Assembly (NCBI RefSeq): GCF_000161455.1
Contig: NZ_CM000745.1
Location: 2,729,120-2,793,119 of the forward strand
Origin: Bacillus pseudomycoides DSM 12442
Lineage (GTDB): Bacteria; Bacillota; Bacilli; Bacillales; Bacillaceae_G
Direction: 5' to 3'
Length of the DNA: 64,000 nucleotides
Position 1 is the first letter of the stretch; the number at the start of each line of letters is the position of its first letter. The translations under genes were made by a program, and so were the position numbers. This document shows, piece by piece, positions 25,347-33,019 of the stretch. A model generated the notes under the pieces. That model worked only from the letters and a program-made list of their open reading frames with translations. It was not told where the DNA came from and made no database searches.

Positions 25347-25648
25347 AACTATAAGTACAAATTAAAGATACATAGTAATAATTGACGACTTATGAAAATA
25401 CGCTATACACTATTCTTTCTTCAATTAAGGGATAGGTTCTAAAGTACCGTAGTTGATTGAAATTCCTCTTCCAACCATAAAATAGTATGAACACATTCTA
25501 TCCATTTTCATCTTCTATAGTGTAGTACCTGTGCTGTATGAATGGATAACAGGTAGTTATCTACAAAAACAACATGATTTTTGTATTGATCTAATGGTTC
25601 TAGATGTAATGAAATTTACGGCATTAAGATTGTTAGGAGGAAATGGGA
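25347..25648 (+). other. Intergenic region, possible promoter
   Basis: No gene is visible. TTGACG and TATACA, 16 bases apart near 25382-25409, could be a sigma-A promoter for the downstream enzyme, about 240 bases upstream. That would leave a long leader, in which I see no known riboswitch. Confidence 0.3.
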
Positions 25649-26329
25649 GTGTCAAATGAAATAATGAGTTACATTGACAATCAGATGGTGAAAATTCCAG
25701 GGGGAGAAATAGAATTAAGAGACGATAGAATAAAAAGCAAATGGAAAGTTGAAATAAGACCGTTTCTTCTTGCAAGGTATCCTGTAACTATGGATCTATA
25801 CTATGCTATTACAAATAAGTCATCCAATTCTTTTGACGGAGATCTAAAACCATTTGTTAATATTTCTTGGAATGATGCAATTTCTTTTTGTAATCTACTT
25901 TCACAGAAAGCTGGACTGAAAGAGTGTTATTCTATAAGTAATGATGGTGAAAACATTATTTGTAATTGGGAATCTGACGGTTATCGACTTCCTTCAGAAG
26001 CAGAGTGGCAATATGCATGTAAAGCAGGGACTACTGGTTATAGATATGGAGAGCTTGATAAGATTGCCTGGTACAATGAAAATTCAGGGGGCAAAATCCA
26101 TGAAGTAGGAAGAAAGGAACCGAATGCATGGGGTCTATATGATATGTTAGGGAATGTTTGGGAGTGGTGCTTTGATTTATATGATGAACAAGTGTACGGA
26201 TCCTACCGAATTTTCCGAGGAGGTAGCTGGGCTGAAGAGGCCAGGGGGTGTGGGGCTTCGTGTCGTCGTCGTAGCCATCCGACATTTTACATTGAGGACC
26301 TTGGATTCCGTCTTGCTCGGTCTTTTTAG
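25649..26329 (+). CDS. SUMF1/formylglycine-generating-enzyme-like protein
   Basis: 226 residues from GTG 25649 (AGGAGG eight bases upstream; ATG 25643 is too close to it). MVKIPGGEIELRDD, RYPVTMDLYYA, ISWNDAISFCNLLS, YRLPSEAEWQYACKAGTT, AWGLYDMLGNVWEWC and RIFRGGSWAEEARGC.ASCRRRSHP....DLGFRLARS are in the order typical of the fold. True formylglycine generators need a Cys pair four residues apart in this last motif; here Cys is present at the conserved later position but Glu sits where the earlier one should be. It may act on another substrate or be a binding domain. Confidence 0.85.
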   Translation: MSNEIMSYIDNQMVKIPGGEIELRDDRIKSKWKVEIRPFLLARYPVTMDLYYAITNKSSNSFDGDLKPFVNISWNDAISFCNLLSQKAGLKECYSISNDGENIICNWESDGYRLPSEAEWQYACKAGTTGYRYGELDKIAWYNENSGGKIHEVGRKEPNAWGLYDMLGNVWEWCFDLYDEQVYGSYRIFRGGSWAEEARGCGASCRRRSHPTFYIEDLGFRLARSF

Positions 26330-26392
26330 CTCCTACAAACAAGCGGATTTTCGGGTTTTACAGCTTAACGAACGGAGAGCTAGGGTTAAATA

Positions 26393-26440
26393 AAAAAGCC
26401 TGTATCGAAAATTACTTAGTAATCGAAGGTGCAGGCTTTC
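26393..26440 (+). terminator. Probable terminator
   Basis: AAAAAAGCCTG ... CAGGCTTT stem with a shorter inner stem (ATTACTTAGTAAT), after the SUMF1-like gene. The T tract is short. Confidence 0.5.
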
Positions 26441-26563
26441 ATTTGTAATATTTGTTAATATTTGTATATATTTAATTTTAAATGCGGGCTTTTTCTTGCA
26501 AAAAACACAATTGTTTCTTAATGTAATAGTGTAGAAGGATAAACAAGGAAGGATTTAACGAAT

Positions 26564-27235
26564 ATGATACATATTTTATTAGCGGATGATGACGGGCATA
26601 TTAGAGAATTATTACATTACCACTTACAAAAGGAAGGCTATAAAGTTTTTGAAGCTGAGGATGGAAAGGTAGCGCAATCCATATTAGAAAAAGAAAATAT
26701 TCACCTGGCCGTTGTCGATATCATGATGCCATTTATTGACGGATATACTTTGTGCGAAGAAATTAGAAAGTATCATGATATACCTGTTATTTTATTAACT
26801 GCTAAAGATCAATTGGTGGATAAAGAAAAAGGATTTATTTCAGGAACAGATGATTATATTGTAAAGCCATTCGAACCGGCGGAAGTTATTTTCCGTATGA
26901 AAGCTTTACTTCGTCGTTATCAAATGCTGAGTGCGGACGTTATCACGCTTCACGGAACAACGATTGATAGAAAAAGCTTTGAGGTAAAATGTAATGACCA
27001 AACGATTTTACTTCCTTTAAAGGAATTTGAATTGTTATCACAACTTGCAGGGTATCCTGGAAGAACGTTTTCAAGAGAAGAGTTGATTGAACTTGTTTGG
27101 GGGATGGACTTTGAAGGAGATGAACGGACAGTCGATGTTCATATTAAACGTCTTCGAGATCGTTTTTCAAAACGAACAGATGATTTTCAAATTAAAACGG
27201 TACGTGGACTTGGTTATAAGTTGGAGCTGAAATAA
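26564..27235 (+). CDS. hssR: Haem-response regulator HssR
   Basis: 223 residues, OmpR family. Receiver domain with acidic pocket ADDD, phosphoacceptor Asp52 in VVDIMMP, and switch Lys in YIVKPFEP, then a winged-helix DNA-binding domain (FSREELIELVWG...VDVHIKRLRDRF, KTVRGLGYKL). Assignment to HssR rests on the partner kinase, which resembles staphylococcal HssS along its length, and on hrtBA plus an exact HssR operator at 37317. AAGGAAGGA precedes ATG 26564. It activates haem efflux when haem is in excess. Confidence 0.85.
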   Translation: MIHILLADDDGHIRELLHYHLQKEGYKVFEAEDGKVAQSILEKENIHLAVVDIMMPFIDGYTLCEEIRKYHDIPVILLTAKDQLVDKEKGFISGTDDYIVKPFEPAEVIFRMKALLRRYQMLSADVITLHGTTIDRKSFEVKCNDQTILLPLKEFELLSQLAGYPGRTFSREELIELVWGMDFEGDERTVDVHIKRLRDRFSKRTDDFQIKTVRGLGYKLELK

Positions 27236-27236
27236 G

Positions 27237-28613
27237 ATGAAGTCACTTTATTCTAGATTTGCATTGATTACGATTGGGATTATGCTTCTTAGTAGCATCA
27301 TTGGTTTTTTATTAACCAATGTTTATTATCAAGTGAAATTAAAACCGTATAATAGTGAAAAGATTTTACGTTACGCTGAGGAAGTAAAACATTTATATGA
27401 AAAACAGACTGAGGAAAATAAGGATGAGTATTTACATTCTATTGCGAAATTAGGTTATGAGATTTATGTAGTAGATGATCAAAAACAGGGGAAACGAATT
27501 GGAAATGCTTTTCGGACTATAAAGATTAGTGATGCTACCATTGACAAAGTCTTACAAGGGAAAACATACAATGGTGTTTCTACCTATCCAACTCGTCTAT
27601 TTATAACAGGCTTTTTTGATAATGAATTAATTAATAGCGTAGGGGTTCCGCTGAAACATGGTGATAAGCAATATGCCTTATTTATTCGTCCTGATATTCA
27701 GCAACAATTCGGTGAAATGAGGATTTTCTTAGCGGTATTGCTTGGATTTATTGTTGTATTAAGTATCGTTTTTATTGCAATCGCAGCGCGGTATATCGTT
27801 CGTCCGATTCGCATATTTACAAAAGCGACGCAAAAAATTGCGAATGGTGAATATGATATTGAATTAGAAGAAGGGCGAAAAGATGAGATTGGAACATTAT
27901 CTACGAGTTTTAAAAAAATGACAAAAAGTATAAAAGAGTTAGATCAAATGAGACAAGAGTTCGTTTCTAACGTGTCTCATGAATTTCAATCTCCACTTTC
28001 CTCGATTCAAGGTTTTTCTAAAACTCTACAGTCAGAAAAGATGACAGAAGATGAAAGAAAACGTTATTTACAAATTATTGAGGGTGAAAGTAAGCGGATG
28101 TCTAGTTTATGTAAGCAGTTACTTACGCTTGCTTCTTTAGATAAAGAGGAAAAGGTTCTTCAAATAAAAGAATTTGATGTGCACAAACAAATGAAAGATG
28201 TCATTTTTATGTTGGAATGGAAATGGCGTGAAAAAGACATAGCGGTTGAATTTGACGTACCTAGCATAAATGTAAGAGGCGATGAAAATTTACTTCATCA
28301 AGTTTGGACAAATATCTTTACAAATAGTATTAAGTTTACAGATAGTGGTGGAACGATTGGATTTGCCGTAGAAGAATTAGAAGCGAGTGTAGTGATTTCA
28401 ATTTCAGATAGCGGGATTGGTATGGAGCAAGAAGAAGTAGAGCGGATTTTTGATCGGTTTTATAAGGTGGATACAGCGAGGGCTCGTAATGTGGAAGGAA
28501 GTGGCTTAGGCTTATCCATTGTGCAAAAAATTGTTGAACTGCACCATGGAGAAATTTCAGTGGAGAGTATAAGAGGGGAAGGTACGACATTTCGAATTGA
28601 ATTACCGAAATGA
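27237..28613 (+). CDS. hssS: Haem-sensing histidine kinase HssS
   Basis: 458 residues. TM1 (about 7-28), an extracytoplasmic sensor of about 130 residues containing the conserved TRLFITGFFDN block also seen in S. aureus HssS (FALFVTGFFDN), and TM2 (about 163-185). HAMP, HisKA and HATPase_c domains follow. The phosphoacceptor is His248, in SHEFQSP rather than the usual SHEIKTP; the N, G1 and G2 boxes look intact (FTNSIKFT, DSGIGM, GSGLGLSI). The start is one base after the hssR stop. It senses haem-related membrane stress and phosphorylates HssR. Confidence 0.88.
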   Translation: MKSLYSRFALITIGIMLLSSIIGFLLTNVYYQVKLKPYNSEKILRYAEEVKHLYEKQTEENKDEYLHSIAKLGYEIYVVDDQKQGKRIGNAFRTIKISDATIDKVLQGKTYNGVSTYPTRLFITGFFDNELINSVGVPLKHGDKQYALFIRPDIQQQFGEMRIFLAVLLGFIVVLSIVFIAIAARYIVRPIRIFTKATQKIANGEYDIELEEGRKDEIGTLSTSFKKMTKSIKELDQMRQEFVSNVSHEFQSPLSSIQGFSKTLQSEKMTEDERKRYLQIIEGESKRMSSLCKQLLTLASLDKEEKVLQIKEFDVHKQMKDVIFMLEWKWREKDIAVEFDVPSINVRGDENLLHQVWTNIFTNSIKFTDSGGTIGFAVEELEASVVISISDSGIGMEQEEVERIFDRFYKVDTARARNVEGSGLGLSIVQKIVELHHGEISVESIRGEGTTFRIELPK

Positions 28614-28620
28614 TGAGAAG

Positions 28621-28660
28621 GACTGATTTGAAGAGGAAATCTTTAAATCAGTCTTTTTTT
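28621..28660 (+). terminator. Rho-independent terminator
   Basis: GACTGATTT / AAATCAGTC perfect stem and seven T, closing hssRS. It also marks the left limit of the region separating hssRS from hrtBA. Confidence 0.9.
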
Positions 28661-28864
28661 ATAAGATAAAATGATAAAAATGTTAAAAGAAAATATGTAA
28701 ATCATTTGAGGTAGATTGTTGGAAGTAGCCATTTGGAAATGGGTACGTCATTTTCGGTTCTGGTGCAAATATATGAAGAAGAACGCGGATAATAGTAGAT
28801 TCCTAGTGAAATCGTATTTTATGCTATAAGTCCAAACACTTTGTGGATGAACTCTTTTTGATTT

Positions 28865-28903
28865 TGGGCAGAATGATTCCGTAAATCAATCTGTCCCTTT
28901 TTT
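28865..28903 (+). terminator. Orphan terminator in an empty stretch
   Basis: GGGCAGAATGATT ... AATCAATCTGTCCC and seven T form a good plus-strand terminator, yet no plus-strand gene precedes it since the hssRS terminator. The 310 bases between hssS and the hydrolase contain no gene that I can see. The hairpin may have ended a transcript that has since been deleted. Confidence 0.6.
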
Positions 28904-28970
28904 ATACCGATTATGAAAAATGAAAGTGATAATGTAAAGTTGTTATTACAACATGTTTTCCATTTTCAAC

Positions 28971-29879
28971 TTAGTTGTCATTAGAATGTTTTTCTACAAA
29001 ATCAAGGATCCTGGCATTAACTTCGTTAGAGAACTCACCATTGATTGCGTGAGATGCATTTTTCCAGTTAACTATATCGATATCTTTAACATATTTTTTC
29101 CCAGTTTCAACTGCTTTTACTGAATTGTGCATTGTACTTTTTTCAGCCATTAATGCAAGCACTGGAACATTGATATTTTTTAAGTCTTCTTTACTAAATA
29201 GATCAGGCGCTGGCGTTTTAAGTTTATAGTTACGCATACCCGACTCGATTAATTTAGCGATAGGCTCATCGTCATTTGTTTCTGCTCCTCCAGATACATA
29301 GCTTAACATCTTTTCTCTTATAAACTTAGGTACAATAGGGACGGAAGCTGGAATAGATGCTAGAATCATCTTTATGGGCATTTGCGCAAATACAAAGACT
29401 GGGTCCAATAAACTAGCCGTAGCAATATGCTCTGGATTATATCTGGCCAAATTCATTGTTGTCCAACCACCAATGGAGACACCCACGATATGCACTTTTT
29501 CTAAACCTAATCCCTCAATTACTTCATTTAACCATTCTGCTTGTTGTTTTTGGTTTTCAATCACCTTCGTTTGCACACTCATTCCAGGTTCACCGAGTAA
29601 ATCTATCGTGTAAACAGGCCTTTTCTCCCTTAGCCCTTCTAAATTGGGTACCCACATTGGAGTAGATGCACCACGTCCAGGGAGTAAGAGTATTGGTTCC
29701 TTATGTTTGTTTTCCTCTTTAGTAAAGTAATAAGCACGAATTGTGCCATATTTAGTTTTTATATCTCTCGTATCGTTAGGCTTTGGAAGAAGTGCCATTG
29801 ATTCATCGTAGGCAATTTGAAAGTCTTCCTTTCCTTTTTCAGATGTAAAGTGACCAATCTTATTATCATCTTTCTTCAT
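28971..29879 (-). CDS. Alpha/beta hydrolase
   Basis: 302 residues, no signal peptide. LLLPGRGASTPMW provides the oxyanion region, YTIDLLGEPGMS the strand-4 loop, GVSIGGW the nucleophile elbow (Ser135), and NASHAINGE the catalytic His near residue 280. It resembles carboxylesterase/lipase-like hydrolases of unknown substrate. GGAGGAATTAAA supports the ATG. An 11-bp inverted repeat lies just upstream of that binding site (29900-29928). It is the first gene of the foreign-looking segment between hssRS and hrtBA. Confidence 0.85.
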   Translation of the reverse strand: MKKDDNKIGHFTSEKGKEDFQIAYDESMALLPKPNDTRDIKTKYGTIRAYYFTKEENKHKEPILLLPGRGASTPMWVPNLEGLREKRPVYTIDLLGEPGMSVQTKVIENQKQQAEWLNEVIEGLGLEKVHIVGVSIGGWTTMNLARYNPEHIATASLLDPVFVFAQMPIKMILASIPASVPIVPKFIREKMLSYVSGGAETNDDEPIAKLIESGMRNYKLKTPAPDLFSKEDLKNINVPVLALMAEKSTMHNSVKAVETGKKYVKDIDIVNWKNASHAINGEFSNEVNARILDFVEKHSNDN

Positions 29880-29899
29880 TTTAATTCCTCCTTTCTACA

Positions 29900-29928
29900 A
29901 ATATATTGATGAACTTTATCAATATATT
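29900..29928 (-). promoter_or_regulatory. Inverted repeat, candidate operator
   Basis: AATATATTGAT and ATCAATATATT, perfect 11-bp arms around a 7-base spacer, 21 bases upstream of the hydrolase ATG and just ahead of its ribosome binding site. It could be a repressor site or a leader hairpin. No regulator gene for it is evident nearby. Confidence 0.5.
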
Positions 29929-30073
29929 CATGGCAATAATCCATTAAAAATTTATCTTCTTTAAGCCAAAACTCTCTTTTAGAAAAAAGAAAAATCTCAC
30001 GTAAAATTAAACTTATACAAGCTTAGCTTGTTGGGCGTGGGGTGATACCCCTATTACGTAATGATTATTACAA

Positions 30074-31381
30074 TTATGATAGTTGATTAACCACACTTTC
30101 TAAAAATTGGTCTACTTTTTCTTTTGATGTATCCGGCGTATGATAACCAATCGTAAATGTAAGTCTTCCATTATAAGAGCTTGCCCCCATTGTAAAGAAT
30201 GGTGCATACATAATAGGTGATGTCATATACCCGTCCTCAGCTTGAACTTCACCAAACTTAATAGGTTCATCTGCTATCACCCCGAAATTTGTAAGTAACG
30301 GCAATGCCATCCCCATCTGTAAAGCCTGTTCGTATTGCTGCTTATACATTTCTTTCACCGCAGATAGCTTTATACCTGCCAGTAGCTCCATTCCTGCTGC
30401 TGAAGAAAGACCTGGATTTTGAGATTTTATTTTATCCATTGATTGTTTGACTCGAGCTAGAGTCTGATTAAATGATTCATCATCTTCCATTTTAATCACT
30501 GGCATTTCCATACCGGATAAGTTGCAAATAGCACCAGTTGTATGATTAGGAAGATATCGGCGTAAATCAATTGTTAAACCGATCATTTTTTCTGCGGTGC
30601 GAGGTTCTGCATACACAGTGAAACGTGATAAAGCTCGGAAGTATGCAGTCATGATTGCATCATTCAAGGTAGCCTGTTGTACTTTTGTCCATTGGATTAG
30701 ACGTAGAGTTTGCTCATGGCTCAACCGCCGTACCGACATTTTTGGGTATATATTTTTGTTCGGTTGAGATGGAAAAGACCATAACGATGCCTGTTGTTCT
30801 TGGTTAGGACGATAGGCACTTTTTACGTCTGGTATTCCAGCATATTTGAAAACAGGTGATTGATCACGAAAACTCTCATTCCCCTCACCAAATTCCTTTA
30901 TAATTTGATCCTTAGATTTTCCCAGGTAAAGTTGAGTATAAATTGCTCCCAACAAATTAATATATTCCTTGACTCCTGCACCATCTGAACATAGATGGGA
31001 TAATTTCACCACTAACATATTTGTTGTAGTGCCTCGTAATAATTTTGTTTGAACCATAGACCCCTGAATACGATCTCCAGATTCCTTAATAAAATCTATT
31101 GCCATCATTTCAAGTTCTTGATCATTTCCTTCTGCAAAAAGACAAATAGGTGAGTTAGTACCAGATGAATGTTCCTCCCAGTAAGGAATATCACTTTCTA
31201 CAAAACGGCTGTTCAAAACCGGCTGCAATTGTAACGTTATCCTTACTGATTGTTCAAGTATGTTCTTTGATATACCTACAGGAAAATAAAGAACTGCATT
31301 AATTTGTTGATTTGCCGAATAAAGACCTAATATATAATTCATTCGATCTTGAGGTGTTACTGGATACTTTCTTTGTTCCAT
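30074..31381 (-). CDS. Stand-alone condensation-domain acyltransferase
   Basis: 435 residues, cytosolic. The N-terminus YPVTPQDRMNYILGLY resembles the 'P.t..q..l....' entry of condensation and alcohol-acetyltransferase domains. The catalytic HxxxDG motif is present as HLCSDGAG (about residues 129-136), and a C-terminal FTIGYHT.DT block occurs where condensation folds close. There are no carrier or adenylation domains alongside. PapA-like ester formation or amide condensation are both possible. AAAAGGGGAG supports the start. Gene order suggests co-function with the hydrolase 200 bases downstream, unproven. Confidence 0.75.
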   Translation of the reverse strand: MEQRKYPVTPQDRMNYILGLYSANQQINAVLYFPVGISKNILEQSVRITLQLQPVLNSRFVESDIPYWEEHSSGTNSPICLFAEGNDQELEMMAIDFIKESGDRIQGSMVQTKLLRGTTTNMLVVKLSHLCSDGAGVKEYINLLGAIYTQLYLGKSKDQIIKEFGEGNESFRDQSPVFKYAGIPDVKSAYRPNQEQQASLWSFPSQPNKNIYPKMSVRRLSHEQTLRLIQWTKVQQATLNDAIMTAYFRALSRFTVYAEPRTAEKMIGLTIDLRRYLPNHTTGAICNLSGMEMPVIKMEDDESFNQTLARVKQSMDKIKSQNPGLSSAAGMELLAGIKLSAVKEMYKQQYEQALQMGMALPLLTNFGVIADEPIKFGEVQAEDGYMTSPIMYAPFFTMGASSYNGRLTFTIGYHTPDTSKEKVDQFLESVVNQLS

Positions 31382-31402
31382 AATTTTCTCCCCTTTTTAA
31401 GA

Positions 31403-31565
31403 CTATTTTTGGTTATAACCCCGTTCTCCATATGGTTGTAACTTTTCTTCAAGAGCTAATAATTCTTCTTTTCTATTTTTCTAGTATGTCAATCATGAAA
31501 GCATCTTTGCCGTACTGGTTCCATTCTTTTTGCAGCTCTTTGTTGGTGGTATACCCATTTCTTTA
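31403..31565 (-). pseudogene. Fragment of a GIY-YIG nuclease-family gene
   Basis: On the minus strand, RNGYTTNKELQKEWNQYGKDAFMIDILEK is followed by a stop, and KEELLALEEKLQPYGERGYNQK resumes after a small shift, ending at 31403. Both parts recall the C-terminal half of the small GIY-YIG nuclease-like proteins common in Bacillus ('n..Lq.dWnkyGe.aF', 'eekwl.klqpyGerGYNkk'). The catalytic GIY-YIG half is gone. The bases between here and the IS remnant hold no gene. Confidence 0.5.
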
Positions 31566-31681
31566 TTGTTATTAACATTTCCTATCTCTTATGAATATAA
31601 ATAAACATAAATTTATTTCGTTTACACATATATAAACATTTTATAATAACGTTTGGATATTGTCAAAAAAACCAAACGAGT

Positions 31682-32095
31682 GGTTCTGTTGCAAAGTTTG
31701 AAAAAAGCATAAACAGGTTGGTAAATGAGGAGCAATGTTTAAGAAGTAGCTAGTAATTGTTGAAGTTCATTGTACGTTGAAAAGGCGGAGTCTCTTTGAA
31801 GACTTCGCCTTTGTTTATATAGAGCATGAATGGTTTCAATACCTTTTATCGTACGTGAAGCATGACGAAGATTTTGAAATCCTGCGGATTTAGCAAAACG
31901 TCTCTTTACATGCCTATGATCCTGTTCAATAAGATTGTTTAAATGCTTGATTGTACAATGGATTGTAGTTTGATAAAATCCTTGTTTTCTTAATTTGTTA
32001 AATGCGCAAAGTAATGCCGGTGTTTTGTCTGTAGTGAGAACAGTTGGTTCTCCAAAATGTTTTACTAATCTTTTCATGAAGGCATAGGCAACTTT
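31682..32095 (-). mobile_element. Truncated IS6-family (IS240/IS26-like) element
   Basis: GGTTCTGTTGCAAAGTTT at 31682 is the terminal inverted repeat of this IS group. Inside, on the minus strand, a frame ending at 31739 encodes the C-terminal part of the transposase: LTTDKTPALLCAF, IHCTIKHLNNLIEQDHRHVKRRF and GIETIHALYK. This includes the QDHR.VK.R motif with the last Glu/Asp-region residues. The frame is cut at about 32095; the N-terminal half and the other repeat are missing. It is non-functional, but evidence that mobile elements shaped this region. Confidence 0.85.
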
Positions 32096-32246
32096 TTAAA
32101 AGTGTTCATTATCTAGGGGACAGCTAAACAGGAGGGCAAATAAAGTGAATTTGTAATGTAAGTAGAAGATTGCGTTTTTTACTCATGCTTCTTTATATAT
32201 TGAAGAATAAAATTAATATATCAATAAATTGAAAGGAGCAAATAGG

Positions 32247-33002
32247 ATGAATATATTATTATCCGCAAAAAATGTTACAAAAATTTACAATAAGAATCAA
32301 TTGCCTGGACTGAATAAAGTATCTTTTGATATTGAATCAGGTGAATTTATTGGTATTATGGGTGCTTCAGGATCTGGAAAGACAACTTTATTAAATATAC
32401 TATCAACTATTGATACACCGACAGATGGAGATGTTTTGATAAATGGTGTCAATATTAAAACACTTAATGTTAACAAAACTGCGGATTTTAGGAAGGATCA
32501 TTTAGGCTTTATTTTTCAAGAGTATTTTTTACTTGATAGTTTAACGGTGCAGGAAAATGTTGCTGTGCCACTTACTCTGTTAAACAAATCTCCAAACGAA
32601 ATCGAATCGACTATAGAAAGTTTAGCAAAGCGTTTTGGCATATTCGAACAATTATCAAAGTACCCTAGTCAACTTTCTGGAGGACAAAAGCAGAGGGTTG
32701 CGGCAGCAAGAGCCATTGCGAAACAGCCAAGTATATTATTTGCAGATGAACCAACCGGCGCGTTAGATTCAAACTCTGCAACAGAGCTGCTTCAAAAGTT
32801 AAGAGAGGCTAATGAGGATCTTCATACAACAATTTTGATGGTAACCCATGACGCTTATGCAGCAAGTTTTTCAAGTAGAATCTTAATATTCAAGGATGGG
32901 AATATTTTGAAAGAATTAAAAAGAAACGAAAAGGGTAGAAAAGAATTTTTTGAAGAGATATTAAAGGAAATCTCAAAAATTGATGAAAATCGATATAACT
33001 AA
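32247..33002 (+). CDS. BceA-type ABC transporter ATPase
   Basis: 252 residues from ATG 32247 (AAAGGAG eight bases upstream; TTG 32229 overlaps that site). Walker A GASGSGKTT, Q-loop IFQEYF, signature LSGGQKQR, Walker B ILFADEPT and the H-loop VTHD are all present. The sequence FRKDHLGFIFQ and the following BceB-type permease place it in the peptide-antibiotic resistance/sensing subgroup. It powers removal of antimicrobial peptides from the membrane or lipid II cycle intermediates in related systems. Confidence 0.88.
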   Translation: MNILLSAKNVTKIYNKNQLPGLNKVSFDIESGEFIGIMGASGSGKTTLLNILSTIDTPTDGDVLINGVNIKTLNVNKTADFRKDHLGFIFQEYFLLDSLTVQENVAVPLTLLNKSPNEIESTIESLAKRFGIFEQLSKYPSQLSGGQKQRVAAARAIAKQPSILFADEPTGALDSNSATELLQKLREANEDLHTTILMVTHDAYAASFSSRILIFKDGNILKELKRNEKGRKEFFEEILKEISKIDENRYN

Positions 33003-33019
33003 GAGTGTGAAAGGAAGGC

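Noticed and set aside
26441..26470. ATTTGTAAT / ATTTGTTAAT / ATTTGTATAT periodic repeat upstream of hssR, considered as a second HssR operator
   Set aside because: It lacks the GTTCATATT core and the 11-base period of the real site at 37317; it looks like simple AT-rich repetition.
28336..28590. Long minus-strand open frames opposite hssS and other strong genes
   Set aside because: They lack ribosome binding sites, have unlikely composition (rich in Leu, Ser, His) and lie antisense to clear genes.
28756..28770. GGTTCTGGTGCAAAT, resembling the IS6-family end at 31682
   Set aside because: Similarity ends after about 14 bases and no transposase sequence or second end is attached; chance is possible, so it was not annotated as an IS end.
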